Assembly (NCBI RefSeq): GCF_003605195.1
Contig: NZ_QYOS01000024.1
Span: forward strand, 124,001-188,000
Length of the DNA: 64,000 nucleotides
From: Aurantiacibacter odishensis
GTDB lineage: Bacteria; Pseudomonadota; Alphaproteobacteria; Sphingomonadales; Sphingomonadaceae
Direction: 5' to 3'
Within the stretch, counting starts at the first letter, position 1; each line of letters opens with the position of its first letter. Below the pieces are notes generated by a model that saw only the letters and a list, made by a program, of their open reading frames with translations, did not search any database and was not told the origin of the DNA. The position numbers and the translations under genes were made by a program. Below, in pieces: positions 53,976 through 61,525 of the stretch.

Positions 53976-54171
53976 GTCGGCACGCGCATTGTTCGACAAG
54001 ATACGCAGGCAAGATTCTCAAGCCGCTGTGCTCTCATGGTGCATCAAGCGGCTAAATAAACCCGAGAAGTAGGCTGGATGGCGGCGGAGCTTCCAAACGC
54101 CCGCCGCGAGTAATTCTCTGTGCTTTCAGGGCCGGTCCCAGTCGCAAGAGTGGCTCAAGAATTGACGCTCG

Positions 54172-54855
54172 CTACCCAATCTTCTCAGGCAATGCGAAGA
54201 GGGTGATAAACCGTTCGGCTGCGGCCAAGTCTCCGTCAACGCGCACGCCCGCCTCCTTCGCCGGAACGCCGACGTAAAACATTGCCGCGAGTGGCGGTCC
54301 AGCAGGCGCGACGAAAATCGCATCGCAACTCTCCGGTTCGATGCGCCTTACCGGCATTTGGCCTTCAGCCAGTTCCGCCATGAATGCTACCCCGGGAAAC
54401 CGAAAGCCGATCCGCGTTTGCCAGTCGCCCGCTTTCGCCGGGTCCAGCATGGTGCGCAGCGAGAGCATGAAGCTGGTGGGCGATAGCGGCAGCGTGGGAT
54501 CGTGCTGCGTGCTTTTCGCGGCCCAGCGGCCGAGTTCCTGGATCAGCGGCTCGGCGGCATATCCCCATTCGGTCAGTTCGTAGACCTGCGCGCCCGAAGG
54601 CGGCGGCAACAGGCGTCTTGCCAGCACCTTGGCTGCCTCCAGCTTCTCAAGCCGTTCGGTCAGTACCTTGGCGGAGATTCCGGGCAGGTTGGCGCGCAAC
54701 GCGGAAAAGCGAAGCGGTCCAAACATCAATTCGCGCACAACCAGCAGCGACCATCGCTCGCCAATAAGTTCCATCCCGAATGCTGTGCCGCAAGCGTCAT
54801 TATACCACTTGCCATGCATGCCCGACCCCGCTTGGGTTTCTTTTTGTAACTTCAT
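54172..54855 (-). CDS. HxlR-family transcriptional regulator with C-terminal extension
   Basis: A 227-residue protein. The HxlR winged helix fills about residues 15-110: DACGTAFGMELIGERWSLLV, VRELMFGPLRFSALRANLPG, ISAKVLTERLEKLEAAKVLA and YELTEWGYAAEPLIQELGRW. A C-terminal domain of about 100 residues (SPTSFMLSLRTMLDP onward) is typical of a longer HxlR branch and may bind a ligand. The start is uncertain: the ATG at 54855 lies within the direct repeats described at 54840-54873, while one at 54819 (MHGKWYNDACG) has GGGG upstream. It is divergent from the DUF1428/VOC cassette and probably represses it. Confidence 0.9.
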   Translation of the reverse strand: MKLQKETQAGSGMHGKWYNDACGTAFGMELIGERWSLLVVRELMFGPLRFSALRANLPGISAKVLTERLEKLEAAKVLARRLLPPPSGAQVYELTEWGYAAEPLIQELGRWAAKSTQHDPTLPLSPTSFMLSLRTMLDPAKAGDWQTRIGFRFPGVAFMAELAEGQMPVRRIEPESCDAIFVAPAGPPLAAMFYVGVPAKEAGVRVDGDLAAAERFITLFALPEKIG

Positions 54856-54873
54856 AGTTGCTTTTTATAACTC
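54840..54873. promoter_or_regulatory. 21-bp-spaced direct repeats, likely HxlR operator
   Basis: CTTTTTGTAACTT (54840-54852) and CTTTTTATAACTC (54861-54873) match at 11 of 13 positions and start exactly 21 bp apart, two helical turns. They lie between the HxlR gene and the divergent cassette, overlapping the start of the former. HxlR dimers commonly bind such GTTA(C/T)-type repeats, so autoregulation plus control of the cassette is likely. Confidence 0.6.
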
Positions 54874-54922
54874 ACGCTCTCATCAAAGGCAAGTTTCGAG
54901 TCGCGGCCAGAGGAGAGAGGCG

Positions 54923-55264
54923 ATGCGGTATTTCGACGGTTTCGTAATTCCGGTACCCACCGGCAGCCAGCAGCGGTTCATCGATCACGCCAACAAGGCT
55001 GACGCCGTATTCAGGGACCAAGGCGCCAAGCGCATCGTGGAAGCCTGGGGCGACGACATACCAACGGGCAAGTTCACCGATTTCCAGGGGGCCGTTCAGG
55101 CGAAGGATGACGAGACCGTTGTCTTCAGCTGGATCGAATGGCTCGACAAGCAAACCCGCGACACCGGTCAGAAGAAGATGATGGATCAGGACTTCGACGG
55201 CGAGATGCCTTTCGACGGCAAGCGCATGATCATGGGCGGCTTCCGCCCAATCGTTGAACTTTGA
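54923..55264 (+). CDS. DUF1428 family protein (YbaA-like)
   Basis: A 113-residue protein; AGGAGAGAGG precedes the ATG. It begins MRYFDGFVIPVPTGSQQRFI and contains IVEAWGDDIPTGKFTDFQGA, TVVFSWIEWLDKQTRD and the late FDGKRMIMGGFRPIVEL, matching the DUF1428/YbaA family, a dimeric alpha-beta barrel fold whose function is not established. It heads a cassette with two VOC proteins and a reductase, divergent from an HxlR regulator. Confidence 0.9.
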   Translation: MRYFDGFVIPVPTGSQQRFIDHANKADAVFRDQGAKRIVEAWGDDIPTGKFTDFQGAVQAKDDETVVFSWIEWLDKQTRDTGQKKMMDQDFDGEMPFDGKRMIMGGFRPIVEL

Positions 55265-55275
55265 GGAGAGGGAAG

Positions 55276-56058
55276 ATGGCAGACACGCAAGGCGACTTCA
55301 TCTGGTACGAACTGATGACAATCGATGCCGATGCGGCGCGCAAGTTCTACGAGCCGTTGTTTGGCTGGAAATTTGCCGACAGCGATATGCCAGGTCTGGA
55401 TTACCGGCTCGGCAGCAAGGACGGCACCGACGTGGTCGGCATGCTCGAACTCACTATAGAGATGATCAACGGGGGCGCCCGTCCGGCATGGATAGGCTAT
55501 ATCGCGGTCGACGATATCGGCATCTCGATCACCGCCCTCAAAGACAAGGGCGGACAAGTGTTTATGGGGCCGGACCACTTGGAAGGCGTGGGCCAGATGG
55601 CGATGGTCGCCGACCCGCAAGGCGTGCCATTCTACCTCATGCAGCCCGAGGGCGAAGGGCCGGCCACATCCTTCGCCAAATACGAGCCGCAGGTCGGCCA
55701 CTGCGCATGGAACGAACTGGTGACGGAAGACCCACAGGCTGCCGACGCCTTCTACACTGGCATGTTCGGATGGCAGAGGGGCGAGGCAATGGATATGGGC
55801 GAGACAGGTCTCTACCAGATGTACACGCAGGACGATTACGGCCTGGGCGCGATCACGCAGCGCCCGCCCGAAATGCCCGCCTCGGCCTGGGCCTTCTATT
55901 TCCGCGTGCCCGAAATCGAAGCGGCCAAGAGCCAGGTCGAGAAAAGCGGCGGGCAGGTCGTAAATGGCCCGATGGAAATCCCCGGCGGCGAATACGTCCT
56001 CCAGGGTCTTGATCCGCAAGGGGCCTTCTTCTCCATCATCGGACCCAAGGGGAGCTGA
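55276..56058 (+). CDS. Two-domain VOC (glyoxalase-fold) protein
   Basis: A 260-residue protein starting 11 bp after the DUF1428 gene with GAGGAGAGGG upstream. Two similar VOC units are visible: GDFIWYELMTIDADAARKFY with EPLFGWKF, and GHCAWNELVTEDPQAADAFY with TGMFGWQRG. Each ends with the usual strand (PFYLMQPEGEGP and GAFFSIIGPKGS). This layout matches CFP-30B-like VOC proteins. The natural substrate is unknown; binding or detoxification of a small molecule is a common guess. Confidence 0.9.
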   Translation: MADTQGDFIWYELMTIDADAARKFYEPLFGWKFADSDMPGLDYRLGSKDGTDVVGMLELTIEMINGGARPAWIGYIAVDDIGISITALKDKGGQVFMGPDHLEGVGQMAMVADPQGVPFYLMQPEGEGPATSFAKYEPQVGHCAWNELVTEDPQAADAFYTGMFGWQRGEAMDMGETGLYQMYTQDDYGLGAITQRPPEMPASAWAFYFRVPEIEAAKSQVEKSGGQVVNGPMEIPGGEYVLQGLDPQGAFFSIIGPKGS

Positions 56059-56062
56059 CCCA

Positions 56063-56542
56063 ATGGCTGACAAGCTTAGAACGGTGCTCTGGTACGATGG
56101 CAATGCGGAACAAGCCGCACGTTTCTATGCCGAGACTTTTCCCGATAGTTCGGTCGGTGACATTTTCCGGGCACCCTCCGATTTTCCCAGCGCCAAGGAG
56201 GGTGATGCCCTGACGGTCGAATTCACCGTTCTTGGCCGCGCTTTTTCCGGACTCAACGGAGGGGACGCGTTCAAACCGAACGAAAGCGTCAGCTTCATGG
56301 TGGTGACCGAGGACCAGGCGGAAACCGATCGCTACTGGAACGCCATCGTGGGCAATGGCGGGCAGGAAAGTGCGTGCGGCTGGTGCAAGGACAAATGGGG
56401 CTTCAGCTGGCAGATCACGCCGCGCACACTGCTGGAATCGCAATTGGCAGGCGGCGAAGAAGCTCGCCGCGCCTTCGAGGCGATGATGACCATGCAGAAG
56501 ATCGACATCGCGACGATCGAAGCCGCGCGCAAGGGGAAGTAA
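56063..56542 (+). CDS. PhnB-like VOC family protein
   Basis: A 159-residue protein from the ATG giving MADKLRTVLWYDGNAEQAA, 4 bp after the previous stop. The 3-demethylubiquinone-9-methyltransferase-like/PhnB fold is indicated by ARFYAETFPDSSVGDIFRAP, VEFTVLGRAFSGLNGGDAFK, ESVSFMVVTEDQAETDRYWN and CGWCKDKWGFSWQITPR. The name of this domain family is historic and no methyltransferase activity is implied. It belongs to the HxlR-linked cassette. Confidence 0.9.
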   Translation: MADKLRTVLWYDGNAEQAARFYAETFPDSSVGDIFRAPSDFPSAKEGDALTVEFTVLGRAFSGLNGGDAFKPNESVSFMVVTEDQAETDRYWNAIVGNGGQESACGWCKDKWGFSWQITPRTLLESQLAGGEEARRAFEAMMTMQKIDIATIEAARKGK

Positions 56543-56546
56543 GGCG

Positions 56547-57221
56547 ATGCCGCGCAAGATAACAGGTGCCGCCTTCCTGTCGCTCGACGGGGTAATGCAG
56601 GCTCCGGGCGGGCCGACCGAGGATCCGACTGGCGGGTTCGATGAAGGGGGCTGGGTCTTCAAGCTGTGGGACGAAGGTGTCGAGGATACCCTCGGTTCGC
56701 TGTTCTCGGGCGATTACGACCTGCTGCTGGGCCGACGGACCTACGACATCTTCGCCGCCTACTGGCCTTATGCCGAAGGTGAGGAGAAGCCAATGGGCGA
56801 AGCCTTCGACCGCGCCAACAAACACGTCCTCACCCGCAGTAATCATCCGCTGGAATGGCAAAACAGCCATCGCCTTGCAAAGGTGGAAGACATCGCCGCG
56901 ATCAAAGACGAAGACGGCGCGGATATCATCATTCAGGGGTCGAGCACGATTTACCCCGCTCTCCTGGCAGCTGGCTTAATCGACACTCTAATCACCATGA
57001 CCTACCCCGTGCTGCTGGGAAGCGGGAAGCGGCTATTCGGAGAAGGAACACCCATCAGCCGGCTTGAAATGACCGACTGCCGGGTGACAGGCAAGGGCAC
57101 GGTCATTGCGACATACCAACCCGGCGGACCATTGCCTCCTTGCGCCGACGAGAGCCCGATCCCCGTAACCAGCGAACGCGAACTTGCTCGCCGCGCGCGA
57201 ATGGAAGCAGGAAACTGGTGA
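56547..57221 (+). CDS. Dihydrofolate-reductase-like (RibD C-terminal domain) protein
   Basis: A 224-residue protein starting 4 bp after the PhnB-like gene. It shows GAAFLSLDGVMQAPGGPTED, DYDLLLGRRTYDIFAAYWP, NKHVLTRSNHPLEWQNSH, IIIQGSSTIYPALLAAGLID and TYPVLLGSGKRLFGEGTP, characteristic of the RibD_C/YyaP branch that uses an NADPH-binding DHFR fold. The substrate of this branch is unknown. It is the last gene of the cassette. Confidence 0.92.
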   Translation: MPRKITGAAFLSLDGVMQAPGGPTEDPTGGFDEGGWVFKLWDEGVEDTLGSLFSGDYDLLLGRRTYDIFAAYWPYAEGEEKPMGEAFDRANKHVLTRSNHPLEWQNSHRLAKVEDIAAIKDEDGADIIIQGSSTIYPALLAAGLIDTLITMTYPVLLGSGKRLFGEGTPISRLEMTDCRVTGKGTVIATYQPGGPLPPCADESPIPVTSERELARRARMEAGNW

Positions 57222-57623
57222 GATCGTTGCCGTGTAGGTCCTTGCACCACCAACGTGCAAGAATGGGAAGATGACGCGGTCATTTGCATGAAAAGTATGA
57301 CCGCTTTGAGGTAACTTCTGACATTGCCCCGATGTCTGGAATGAGGGCGCGAAGCAGATCCGGCCATCCTGACGCTCACGGACTACTAGGGCATTTGCTC
57401 GAACCACCTCCCACTAATCTCGGCGTCTAGAACCTGGATTAGGTTGTCCGGCGATCAGCGTGGCGTGCAAGTCGCGAACCGCATGTGTAGGGTGCCCCCA
57501 ACGTGCCCCACTTGCATCCGGATGATATTGGAACCCAACGGCCCCTAATGGAATCCTTAAGCCGCAGAACACTCGGGAATAATTCGGAGTCCGCACCTTG
57601 TCGGACCATCCCGGAACGGTCGC
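57222..57623. other. 402-bp intergenic region beside tRNA-Ser, no gene seen
   Basis: No frame has both start context and family motifs. One minus-strand open frame runs from inside the tRNA into this region and is an artefact of the tRNA sequence. The position directly 3' of a tRNA-Ser would suit an old integration site, but no integrase or second copy of the tRNA end is visible in the window. Confidence 0.5.
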
Positions 57624-57715
57624 TGGCGGAGACGGAGGGATTCGAACCCTCGATACCCCGATAGGGGTATGGTTCCTTAGCAGGGAACTGGTTTCAGCCA
57701 CTCACCCACGTCTCC
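57624..57715 (-). tRNA. tRNA-Ser (anticodon GCU)
   Basis: On the minus strand GGAGACG at the 5' end pairs with CGTCTCC before the discriminator G and an encoded CCA. The D-arm is GGTGAGTGGCTGAAACC, the anticodon loop CTGCTAA gives GCU, a long variable arm (CATACCCCTATCGGGGTATC) marks a class II tRNA, and the T-arm contains GGTTCGAATCC. The GCU anticodon reads AGC/AGU serine codons. Length is 92 nt with CCA. Confidence 0.97.
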
Positions 57716-57938
57716 GGACCCAAGCGGCAAGACGCGGCCTATAACGAGGGGTGGGCATCGCTTCAAGGGCGCATTCTCTTTTTGCTTATCAGCATCGTGC
57801 GGCCGCGTGATGGATTCGGTTCACCGCGAATTCGATTCGATTCGCCGCCTATTCATTGCCGCTTCAGCACCCGGAGACTCAATGTAACGCTCGTGATCGC
57901 GCGCCTGCCTTTGCGCGGGCGAAACCGGAGGGAATACC

Positions 57939-58775
57939 ATGCACTCGATCCGCAAAGCCCTTGCTGCCGCTGCCTTGCTGGCCCTGCCCGCGCTGGCCAT
58001 GCCGGTGCTGGGCACCCCTGCGGCCGCGCAGGAAATCGAGACGGTCGATCCCGACCTGATGATCGATGGCGACCTGATGGGCGAAGACGAGCCACAGACC
58101 ACGCCTGAATATCGCGGCACTCCCAATCCGCAGCCGAACGAGATTCCGGCAGAGCCCGGCTTCGAAGGCGCTTACGATTCGAATGAACCGTCGACCCGTT
58201 ACCAGACCAGCCCGGCCCCCGAGCTGCCGCCGCAGGATACGCCTGCGCAAGGTTCGACGGTTGACGTGGCAGAAGCACCGGCACCCTCGTCCGCGACCTA
58301 TGCCGAGGACGACCTGATCGGCGCTGCCGAGGGACTGTTCGGGCGCGGCGCGGAAGGGCTGGCGCGGCTTATCCAGGATATCCTTTCCGACCAGGGCGAA
58401 CCCAACGGCTATATCGTCGGGCGCGAAGGCGGCGGAGCCTTCGTCGTCGGCGTACGCTACGGTTCGGGCACGCTGCATCACGCCGTCGAAGGCAACATGC
58501 CGGTGTACTGGACGGGGCCCTCTATCGGCCTCGATGCGGGTGCCAATGCGGGCAACACCTTCGTGCTGGTCTACAACCTCTACGATACGGACGAGCTTTA
58601 CGAACGCTTCCCGGCGGGCGAGGGGCAGGCCTACTTCGTGGGCGGCTTCAACGCCAGCTACGTGCGCAAGGGCGACGTGGTGCTGATCCCCATCCGCGTG
58701 GGCGCGGGCCTGCGCCTCGGCGTGAACGCGGGATACATGCGTTTCTCGCGCAAGCAACGCTGGCTGCCGTTCTGA
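57939..58775 (+). CDS. EipA-like DUF1134 envelope protein
   Basis: A 278-residue protein; GGAGGG precedes the ATG. It has a signal peptide (ALAAAALLALPALAMPVLG then TPAAAQE), a Pro-rich linker to about residue 120, and the DUF1134 domain: GLFGRGAEGLARLIQDILSD, EPNGYIVGREGGGAFVVGVR, YGSGTLHHAVEGNMPVYWTG, GANAGNTFVLVYNLYDTDEL and RVGAGLRLGVNAGYMRFSRK. In Brucella the family member EipA is a periplasmic protein needed for envelope integrity. A similar role is likely here. Confidence 0.92.
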   Translation: MHSIRKALAAAALLALPALAMPVLGTPAAAQEIETVDPDLMIDGDLMGEDEPQTTPEYRGTPNPQPNEIPAEPGFEGAYDSNEPSTRYQTSPAPELPPQDTPAQGSTVDVAEAPAPSSATYAEDDLIGAAEGLFGRGAEGLARLIQDILSDQGEPNGYIVGREGGGAFVVGVRYGSGTLHHAVEGNMPVYWTGPSIGLDAGANAGNTFVLVYNLYDTDELYERFPAGEGQAYFVGGFNASYVRKGDVVLIPIRVGAGLRLGVNAGYMRFSRKQRWLPF

Positions 58776-58793
58776 TCCGGCGCTGCTGACCGG

Positions 58794-58817
58794 GCAATCT
58801 GCGCACTTGCAGATTGC
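58794..58817. terminator. Hairpin after the EipA-like gene
   Basis: GCAATCTGC (58794-58802) and GCAGATTGC (58809-58817) form a perfect 9-bp stem with a 6-nt loop. No T-tract follows on the plus strand, so termination is uncertain; it sits 27 bp before the aminotransferase ATG. Confidence 0.45.
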
Positions 58818-58844
58818 GCCGGGTGGCGGCATTGAGCCGCCATC

Positions 58845-60020
58845 ATGCTCGACAGACTCAACCAGCAACCGCCCGACGCGCTTCTCGCGCTGATCAAGCT
58901 CTACAACGCGGACCCGCGTCCCACCAAGATCGACCTTGGCGTGGGCGTCTATCGCACCGCCGACGGCGCGACGCCCGTGTTCGGCGCGATCAAGGAAGCG
59001 GAGAAGCGTCTGGTCGAGGGCCAGGACACCAAGGCCTACCTCGGCCCCGAAGGCGACATGGGCTTCGTCAATGCGCTGATGCCGCACGTGTTCGGCGATG
59101 CCCTGCCCACGGATGGCCGCATCGACGGGATGCAGACGCCCGGCGGCACGGGGGCCGTTCGCCTGGCCGTGGCGCTGGCGCGCAAGGCGGGTGTGGCAAA
59201 GATCTGGATGGGCACGCCCAGCTGGCCCAACCACGCGCAGATCCTGGCCGATTGCGGCATGGAAGTGGGCACGTTCAACCACGCAGGCGACAACGGCTCT
59301 GCCGATATGGACGCGCTTCGCGACGTGCTGGCGAAGGCAGGCAAGGACGATGCAGTCCTGCTGCATGGTGCCTGCCACAACCCTACGGGCGTCGATTACA
59401 CCGATGCCGAGTGGGACGAGATCGCGGACCTGCTGAACGACAGCAGCGTGCTGCCGATCATCGACCTCGCCTATCAGGGCCTGGGCGACGGGATGGACGA
59501 GGACGCCTACGGTGTGCGCAAGGTCGTCTCGTCGGTGCCGGAAGTGCTGGTGGCCTACAGCTGCGACAAGAACTTCGGCCTCTATCGTGACCGTGTGGGC
59601 GCGCTCTATGCCATTGGCGCCGATGCCGATGCGGTGACGCGCATCATGTCCAATGGCGCGGCGCTGGCGCGGGCCAACTGGTCCATGCCGCCCGATCACG
59701 GCGGCGCTGCCGTGCGCATGATCCTGGAAGACGAGGGCCTGACCGCCAACTGGCAGGTAGAGCTTGAATCGATGCGCAAGCGAATCGGCCAGGTGCGCGC
59801 CAAGCTGGCCGCATCCGGCACGGCAGGCAGCGTGGACCTGACGCCGCTGGGCAAGCAGAAGGGCATGTTTGCCATGCTGCCCGTCAGCAAGGAGCAGGTG
59901 CAGCAACTGCGCGAGGAACACGGCGTCTACATGGCAGGTTCGGGCCGCATCAACGTGGCGGGCCTGACGATAGGCAACATCGACGCCTTCGTTGCCGCAC
60001 TGGCCGAAGTGACCGGCTGA
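58845..60020 (+). CDS. Aromatic/aspartate aminotransferase (class I)
   Basis: A 391-residue PLP enzyme of the AspC/TyrB type. Motifs: KIDLGVGVYRTADGATPVFG, KAYLGPEGDMGFVNALM, the HGACHNPTGVDYT substrate segment, IIDLAYQGLGDGMDEDAYGV and SCDKNFGLYRDRVG, where Lys242 should bind PLP. The C-terminal GVYMAGSGRINVAGLT includes the conserved Arg that binds the alpha-carboxylate. It transfers amino groups between aspartate or aromatic amino acids and 2-oxoglutarate. Confidence 0.95.
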   Translation: MLDRLNQQPPDALLALIKLYNADPRPTKIDLGVGVYRTADGATPVFGAIKEAEKRLVEGQDTKAYLGPEGDMGFVNALMPHVFGDALPTDGRIDGMQTPGGTGAVRLAVALARKAGVAKIWMGTPSWPNHAQILADCGMEVGTFNHAGDNGSADMDALRDVLAKAGKDDAVLLHGACHNPTGVDYTDAEWDEIADLLNDSSVLPIIDLAYQGLGDGMDEDAYGVRKVVSSVPEVLVAYSCDKNFGLYRDRVGALYAIGADADAVTRIMSNGAALARANWSMPPDHGGAAVRMILEDEGLTANWQVELESMRKRIGQVRAKLAASGTAGSVDLTPLGKQKGMFAMLPVSKEQVQQLREEHGVYMAGSGRINVAGLTIGNIDAFVAALAEVTG

Positions 60021-60035
60021 TTCAGCGATAACCTG

Positions 60036-60055
60036 GAACGCCGAAAGGGGCGTTC
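60036..60055. terminator. Hairpin between aminotransferase and convergent HTH gene
   Basis: GAACGCC (60036-60042) pairs with GGCGTTC (60049-60055). On the plus strand it is followed by TGAAAAAG, so the A-rich flank favours the minus-strand direction weakly. It lies between convergent genes. Confidence 0.4.
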
Positions 60056-60070
60056 TGAAAAAGTTGGGTT

Positions 60071-60529
60071 TCATGTGCCCGGCTCTTCTTCGGAAGGCCG
60101 GGCGCTTGTCGTATCGAGCCGCCTCAACAGGCGCAGAAGCGCGCAATTGTCGGCTTTCTGACGCATTCCGCACACTTTTCCGCGATGGATCAGCGGGGCG
60201 AACAGGCCCGCCTGCAGGCGGCGAAACAGCTCTTCATCTGTAACCTTTCGCCAGTCGACATCGCGCGCGGTCCTGTCATTGCCCGTGCGATTGAGGACGA
60301 AATCCCATGCATGGGCGAAACTCGTGGCATCTTTGCGGCGACGCAGGCGATAGGCGCTCATCCGGCTCATCCCGGCGGCGCACGCGGAACTGGAGACGCA
60401 GCCGGTGAGGTAGAGATGGCCGAGAAAATTGCATTGGCGATCGACGGTCCATCCGTCGCGGCGTGAGCGTAGGGGGGCGGGGTGGAAGAACGGCGGGCGT
60501 CGGCGTTGCGGATTGCTTGCATTTGGCAT
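60071..60529 (-). CDS. Small HTH-like protein conserved in sphingomonads
   Basis: A protein of about 152 residues if the ATG giving MPNASNPQ is used; a GTG 6 bp upstream is equally open and no ribosome site decides it. The core has a helix-turn-helix-like pattern: TVDRQCNFLGHLYLTGCVSS, then ACAAGMSRMSAYRLRRRK, followed by FAHAWDFVLN. The C-terminal part VTDEELFRRLQAGLFAPLIH and CALLRLLRRLD is also recurrent. I know this as a frequently annotated hypothetical protein of sphingomonads. DNA binding is inferred only from the HTH pattern. Confidence 0.75.
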   Translation of the reverse strand: MPNASNPQRRRPPFFHPAPLRSRRDGWTVDRQCNFLGHLYLTGCVSSSACAAGMSRMSAYRLRRRKDATSFAHAWDFVLNRTGNDRTARDVDWRKVTDEELFRRLQAGLFAPLIHRGKVCGMRQKADNCALLRLLRRLDTTSARPSEEEPGT

Positions 60530-60634
60530 GCGCACGACCTGCGCAGGCGAAACCTTGTAGGACAGCGACCTCGCACTTTGCCGAGGACGGGAAAAGGATT
60601 ACGCTGTCGGCAAGTCGGAGCCGGGGAGAGTGAT

Positions 60635-60886
60635 TTGGCAAGTCAGACTAGAGAAGATTTCGGAGCCTTGGTTGGCTGGACAGCAAAACGGGAGGGCAAC
60701 CGCGTTACCCTTCGCATGCAAGCGGTCGACAAGCCGCCGCCGCACGCCAGCGAAGACGTTTATTCGCATTTCTACGTGCTTGATACCAATCAGGCCGTGC
60801 AGCTCGGCAACATGCTGTTCGAAATGGCGGACCAGACGACGCCGGTTCGCGCGTCCCGCGGATTGTTCGCGCGCCTGTTCGGCTGA
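60635..60886 (+). CDS. Small hypothetical protein
   Basis: An 83-residue protein read from the TTG at 60635, chosen because GGGGAG lies 8 bp upstream and because the longer frame is arginine-rich and improbable. The sequence (ASQTREDFGALVGWTAKREG, QAVDKPPPHASEDVYSHFYV, LGNMLFEMADQTTPV) looks like a compact folded protein. No family was recognised. It is convergent with ribE, whose stop lies 3 bp away. Confidence 0.65.
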   Translation: MASQTREDFGALVGWTAKREGNRVTLRMQAVDKPPPHASEDVYSHFYVLDTNQAVQLGNMLFEMADQTTPVRASRGLFARLFG

Positions 60887-60889
60887 CCG

Positions 60890-61507
60890 TCAGCCGCGCA
60901 ACGCCTGCATCCGGTGCAGGTAACGCGCGATGGTATCGACCTCGAGGTTCACTTCGGCATCCTGCGCCAGTTCGCCCAGCGTGGTGACATCGGCGGTGTG
61001 GGGAATGATGTTGAGGCCGAAGTGGACGGAGCCATCTTCCCGGTCCTGCACCGAATTCACGGTCAGCGACACGCCATTGACCGTGATCGAGCCTTTCTGC
61101 GCGATGAAGGGAGCCAGCTCTGCCGGGGCGGCAATGGTCAGGCGCATCGAATCGCCTTCCAGTTGCCAGTCGGCCACGCGGCCCACGGCATCGACATGCC
61201 CGGTCACGATATGGCCGCCCAGTTCGTCGCCAAGCCGCAGCGAGGGTTCGAGGTTCAACTGGGCGCCTTCCTTCCACATGGCTTTTGCCGTGCGCGAGGT
61301 TGTTTCGGCAGACACGTCCACCACGAAATGCGCGTCACCCTTGGTGCCGCCGCGATCAACGACGGTCAGGCACACGCCGGAACAGGCGATGGAGGCGCCG
61401 ATATCGATCTCGGCAGGGTCGAACGGGCAGGCGATGGTCAGGCGCAGGTCGCCTCGCTGCTGGACCTGCGTGATCGTGCCGATGGCGGTGACGATGCCGG
61501 TGAACAT
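60890..61507 (-). CDS. ribE: Riboflavin synthase alpha subunit
   Basis: A 205-residue protein with the two internal repeats of this enzyme. The N-terminal MFTGIVTAIGTITQVQQRGD and IGASIACSGVCLTVVDRG are mirrored by FTGHVDA-like GGHIVTGHVDAVGRVADW and GSITVNGVSLTVNSVQD. It converts two 6,7-dimethyl-8-ribityllumazine molecules into riboflavin plus a pyrimidine. It lies 18 bp downstream of ribD; no FMN riboswitch was seen. Confidence 0.97.
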   Translation of the reverse strand: MFTGIVTAIGTITQVQQRGDLRLTIACPFDPAEIDIGASIACSGVCLTVVDRGGTKGDAHFVVDVSAETTSRTAKAMWKEGAQLNLEPSLRLGDELGGHIVTGHVDAVGRVADWQLEGDSMRLTIAAPAELAPFIAQKGSITVNGVSLTVNSVQDREDGSVHFGLNIIPHTADVTTLGELAQDAEVNLEVDTIARYLHRMQALRG

Positions 61508-61525
61508 GGATAGCCCCTTTGTGAA

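Noticed and set aside
57414-57701. Short minus-strand protein containing RVRIPPSPP
   Set aside because: That phrase is what the T-arm of a tRNA-Ser gives when translated; the frame begins inside the tRNA.
57879-60173. A 760-residue antisense frame across the EipA-like and aminotransferase genes
   Set aside because: It runs through two real genes and their intergenic hairpin and shows only compositional bias.
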